A DNA stretch of 7,089 nucleotides from SZUA-365 sp034002405 (lineage in GTDB: Bacteria; Bacteroidota; Ignavibacteria; SZUA-365): NCBI GenBank assembly GCA_034002405.1, contig JAVFAS010000102.1, positions 1-7,089 of the forward strand, in the 5' to 3' direction. Shown in pieces: positions 4,211 to 7,089 of the stretch. The notes under the pieces are model-generated. The model was not told the DNA's origin. It made no database searches and was given only the letters and a program-made list of their open reading frames with translations. Both the position numbers and the translations under genes were made by a program. The first letter of the stretch is position 1, and each line of letters opens with the position of its first letter.

Positions 4211-6952
4211 TCAGAGACGCCGGATCTTGACATCCTGCCGGGAACCGTTTGCCGTGATGCGAAGCAGGTAGGTGCCCGGCTGCAATCGTGACAGGTCCAC
4301 GATCTTGCTGAACACGCCCTCTCCTTCGATGGGAATACCATCGAGCACGACACGGCCGGCCATGTCAAAAAGAATAACGGATCCTGATATCGGTATTACG
4401 GAGCGTCCCCGCAGCGTCACGACACCGGTGCTGGGCTCCGGGTACACGGAAATAGTCCACTCCGGCACCGCGGGCGTTTCGATGCCGAGCACGTTCACCA
4501 CGAATTCATCCGACACTTGCGCGCAGCCCTCGCTGTTGGTCACGCTGACCACGTAGGTGCCGCTTTCGGCGAGAAGCAGGAATTGCGCGGTCGCGCCCGG
4601 TATCGGCAGTCCGTTCCTGAACCACTGCCAGGCAGCCGCGCTGTCGGTGCGCAGGACGTCTCCCGACCGGGTGAGGATGGGCTTTGGCGGCAGGGGGAAC
4701 ACCGTGACCGTGACGGGGTCGGACGTTCCCGTTCTCCCCAGGGCGTCCCGGACCGTGACGGAGTAGGTACCGGATTGCCGGACCGTCAGGATTCGCGTGC
4801 TGTCACCGCCGGACCAGCGGTATGCCACATATCCATCGCCCGCATCGAGGATCACCTCGCCACCGTCACAGAATGACAGTGGCCCGTTCGCGGTAATCCT
4901 GGGGACGATCGTGTCGCTGATGGCCGGAATGACGATAGTTGTTTCGCAGAATACCGAATCCGCATTCGACGATTTCGTCCAGACCCGGATCACATACTGT
5001 TTCTCTGTCGTCGTGGGTGGATGCTGCAGCAGCCATGATGCCTGTCCCTGCTGACCCGGGATGAGCAGCCGGGGAAGCAGTCGCCGTGTCCCCTCCTCGC
5101 CCGGTGCCAGCGAGAGCTCCGGGGGAAGAACGATGGTGGTGAACACCGTATCGGTCCGCATCCCGCCCGTGTTCGTCACCGTCGCGGTCACCGGGAAGGG
5201 CATCGGCGCATACTGTCCGGTCACCGGATCGGCGACAATGGTCGGGACATCGAGCGCGCAATCGAGGATGACATCGGTCGGCGGGATGTACACCTTGACG
5301 CAACAGATCACATTTTCGTGGTTGTCGAACGATGCGGTGATACAGAACTCCGCCGAATCCGCTGTTGTCCTTCGCTCGGCCGCCAGCTGCCAGGTCACGT
5401 CCGAAAACGCCCCGGCCGGAAGATTCGTTGGTATCCCGACCTGCTCGTCCGACAGCGGCGAAACCAGGCGTGCGTCGGCGGCGTGGTAGCTGATCTTGGC
5501 GCGAACGTTTGTTGCCTCCCGGTCCCCGATATTGGAAATCCGCATCGTCACCGGGAACGGAGAGGGTGTGTATTCCGTGATCCCCCGTTGCCAGACCAAT
5601 TCCTTCGGCGCGCTGATGTCGCAGGTGATCACGGTCTCCCGCGGGAGGATGCAGATTTCCGCCGGTTCGATGATCGGAATGAAACACCCCCGCTCGAAGC
5701 GCGCATCGATGCCGCGCAGTTCGCAGCACACGGTATCGAGTGGATCCGTCGTCTCGAAAGTGAGTTCCATCAACCAGCCATTGCCGTCGAGCACGCGCCC
5801 ATCCATCATCGCGATCGTCGCGCCGCCCGGTACCGGTGTCACCGTGAACGGCAGGCCATCGAGCAACGAGCCCGCCGGCGCATCCACCCCGCGCAGCGTC
5901 ATGCATTGGGGATCGTATTGCACCGTGAAGGTCAGGGGAGAGAACATCGACTGATCGATCGGTGTGATCAGCTCCAGCGGCACCTTCAGTTCCATGCCGC
6001 TCCGAATGGTCACATCGCCCAGTTTCATCCAAAGGTTGGAGAAGGTCGATGAATCCAGATCCGCGCGGTACGTCTTCGTCTTCACATCCGTCCCGCCGCA
6101 GAAATCGCGCAATTGTAATTCCACGGTCCGCAGCGAATGGTCGGCGCAGTCGCGCTCGTAGGTGATCAAACACTCCTGAAAGCCCTGGAAGATGATGGTC
6201 GTAATCTCCGCGTAGATTGCTGCGAGATTTCCCGCGGCCGGTGCCGGTACCTGATAGTATCGACCGCCCGTCAAGGATGCGATCAGCTCGAGTTCAGTGG
6301 CATCGATGTCCGACCCAAGACAGATCGTGAAGACATGGATACGGTGACGGTTCGCCAGCGCGATGACCTCCGCCACCGTGTGTGTCGACGCATTGTCCCT
6401 GCCGTCAGCGAGGACGATCACCGCGCGGCACTGGTTGAGGCCGTTGTTGACCAGTTCGATCAATCCGGCGTAGATACCGTCCCACACCGCCGTCCCACCC
6501 GAGGCCGGAAGCGCGTCCACCGCCGTGTGCAGCATCGGCTTGATCGTGGTCAGCTGTTGAAAGACGGTCACGGCCTGGTTGAAGAAAATGATCGTCGCCT
6601 CGTCGACCACGCCATCCATCAGATCAACAAACGCGTGTCCCGCCTGCCGGGCGCCCGAGCCACTCGTACCGGTCATCGACGACGAGGCATCGAACACCAA
6701 GGCGACGGAGATCGCGCAGCGCATCGTCGGATCCGGACACCAGAGCGTGAAGTCCGTGACCTCCACGCCGTTTTCGAGAATCGTGAAGTCCTGCTTGGCC
6801 AGGGTGTACACCGGATTCCCGCTGCATTCCACCGAGAAATACAGTTCCTTCGTCGGCCAGCCCAGCACCCGTTTGAAATTCAGGCTCGGCTGCGCGGAGG
6901 CGGTCAGCGTCAGAACAAGCGCAAGACAGAGTAGAGAAGCGAATCGTTTCAT
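4211..6952 (-). CDS. Large secreted VWA-domain protein with beta-sandwich repeats and a type IX secretion C-terminal sorting domain
   Basis: The likely product has 913 residues. I chose ATG 6952 because a clear signal peptide starts there (KR, then LLCLALVLTLTASA, cleavage near residue 20). An upstream ATG at 7054 would add 34 unlikely residues and bury it. Domains in order: a VWA domain at about 79-257 with a complete metal-binding MIDAS (Asp88, Ser90 and Ser92 in DASSSM; Thr154 in GGTAVWDG; Asp183 in LADGRDN); a cohesin-like beta-sandwich at about 311-435; two tandem related repeats at about 444-560 and 565-678, each with a PxPFPVT strand and an N-x-G turn; two Ig-like units at about 682-751 and 756-822 (SGTYSVTV, SGTYVVSV); and a T9SS sorting domain at about 829-913 (VYPEPSTG, FDMAGRVV, LQPGTYLLRI). 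It is predicted to cross the outer membrane by T9SS and be released or anchored at the surface, perhaps for adhesion. No partner is visible nearby, and the ligand is unknown. Confidence 0.92.
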   Translation of the reverse strand: MKRFASLLCLALVLTLTASAQPSLNFKRVLGWPTKELYFSVECSGNPVYTLAKQDFTILENGVEVTDFTLWCPDPTMRCAISVALVFDASSSMTGTSGSGARQAGHAFVDLMDGVVDEATIIFFNQAVTVFQQLTTIKPMLHTAVDALPASGGTAVWDGIYAGLIELVNNGLNQCRAVIVLADGRDNASTHTVAEVIALANRHRIHVFTICLGSDIDATELELIASLTGGRYYQVPAPAAGNLAAIYAEITTIIFQGFQECLITYERDCADHSLRTVELQLRDFCGGTDVKTKTYRADLDSSTFSNLWMKLGDVTIRSGMELKVPLELITPIDQSMFSPLTFTVQYDPQCMTLRGVDAPAGSLLDGLPFTVTPVPGGATIAMMDGRVLDGNGWLMELTFETTDPLDTVCCELRGIDARFERGCFIPIIEPAEICILPRETVITCDISAPKELVWQRGITEYTPSPFPVTMRISNIGDREATNVRAKISYHAADARLVSPLSDEQVGIPTNLPAGAFSDVTWQLAAERRTTADSAEFCITASFDNHENVICCVKVYIPPTDVILDCALDVPTIVADPVTGQYAPMPFPVTATVTNTGGMRTDTVFTTIVLPPELSLAPGEEGTRRLLPRLLIPGQQGQASWLLQHPPTTTEKQYVIRVWTKSSNADSVFCETTIVIPAISDTIVPRITANGPLSFCDGGEVILDAGDGYVAYRWSGGDSTRILTVRQSGTYSVTVRDALGRTGTSDPVTVTVFPLPPKPILTRSGDVLRTDSAAAWQWFRNGLPIPGATAQFLLLAESGTYVVSVTNSEGCAQVSDEFVVNVLGIETPAVPEWTISVYPEPSTGVVTLRGRSVIPISGSVILFDMAGRVVLDGIPIEGEGVFSKIVDLSRLQPGTYLLRITANGSRQDVKIRRL

Positions 6953-7000
6953 TGGACCCCCCAGGGAACAAAAAATGATTTTCCGTTGAAGAAACCTTTC

Positions 7001-7062
7001 CACACAACGGTACCACAACGCGATCATGGCTTCGAAACGGGATAGTACACACAACGGATACC
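7001..7062 (-). repeat. Direct repeats upstream of the VWA/T9SS gene
   Basis: On the minus strand GGTATCCGTTGTGTG (7062-7048) recurs as GGTACCGTTGTGTG (7014-7001), identical but for one base missing in the second, with starts of the shared decamer 47 bp apart. A third partial copy, CGTTGTGG (7020-7013), abuts the second. They lie 49-110 bp before the start codon, where operator or activator sites would be expected. The second copy contains TACCGTTG, five of six fixed bases of the Bacteroidota -7 element. The repeats are seen directly; a regulatory role is inferred. Confidence 0.45.
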
Positions 7063-7089
7063 AATATCAAGTGCTTCGAGGGGGCAGGG

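Noticed and set aside
4866..6173. A 435-codon minus-strand frame inside the VWA gene
   Set aside because: It runs in another frame of the same strand, is rich in Arg, Gly and Asp and shows no domain. The VWA frame has clear domains throughout.
7005..7012. TACCGTTG (minus strand) as a -7 promoter box for the VWA gene
   Set aside because: It misses one fixed base and the expected -33 position holds TTC rather than TTG. It is also part of the direct repeat, so I report it only there.
6953..7054. N-terminal extension of the VWA gene to ATG 7054
   Set aside because: The extra 34 residues are unlike a leader and would place the signal peptide internally. The start at 6952 gives a standard exported protein.

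Overview
The window is GC-rich, tightly packed bacterial DNA, most likely from the Bacteroidota/Chlorobiota (FCB) group. The best evidence is the 913-residue protein on the minus strand. It has a signal peptide at one end and, at the other, a C-terminal domain of the type IX secretion system (T9SS) sorting kind, a machinery restricted to this group. The -33/-7 promoter-like sequence in front of mpl (TTG-N21-TACATTTG) also fits the group. The high GC content suggests a Kapabacteria-, Ignavibacteria- or Rhodothermota-like lineage rather than a typical AT-rich flavobacterium, but the lineage is an inference.

Layout, left to right. (1) Positions 2-691 (+) are the 3' part of a saccharopine/lysine dehydrogenase family gene whose NAD(P)-binding half lies off the left edge. 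(2) Positions 705-771 hold a large inverted repeat with a perfect 32-bp core. It sits between convergent genes and probably ends transcription in both directions. (3) Positions 790-1350 (-) encode a small secreted or outer-membrane beta-barrel protein. (4) Positions 1490-2899 (-) encode Mpl, the murein-tripeptide recycling ligase. (5) Positions 2900-3134 are a divergent intergenic region with an AT-rich island. (6) Positions 3135-3560 and about 3575-4178 (+) are two closely spaced genes of unknown function. The first is a small protein with two membrane helices. The second has a good ribosome binding site and signal-peptide start at 3575, broken by a stop codon and a frame change before the long open frame that begins at 3657. 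(7) Positions 4211-6952 (-) encode a large T9SS cargo protein with a von Willebrand A domain, beta-sandwich repeats and a sorting domain. (8) Positions 6953-7089 are its upstream region, with direct repeats.

The genes do not form one pathway. Three of them concern the cell envelope or surface (Mpl, the barrel protein and the VWA/T9SS protein), and the unknown pair also looks envelope-linked. The dehydrogenase belongs to amino-acid metabolism. I saw no RNA genes, CRISPR array, insertion sequence or phage genes. I found no convincing new multi-gene system. The points most worth a second look are the disrupted secreted-protein gene, the nested palindrome, the apparently leaderless mpl promoter and the repeats upstream of the VWA gene.
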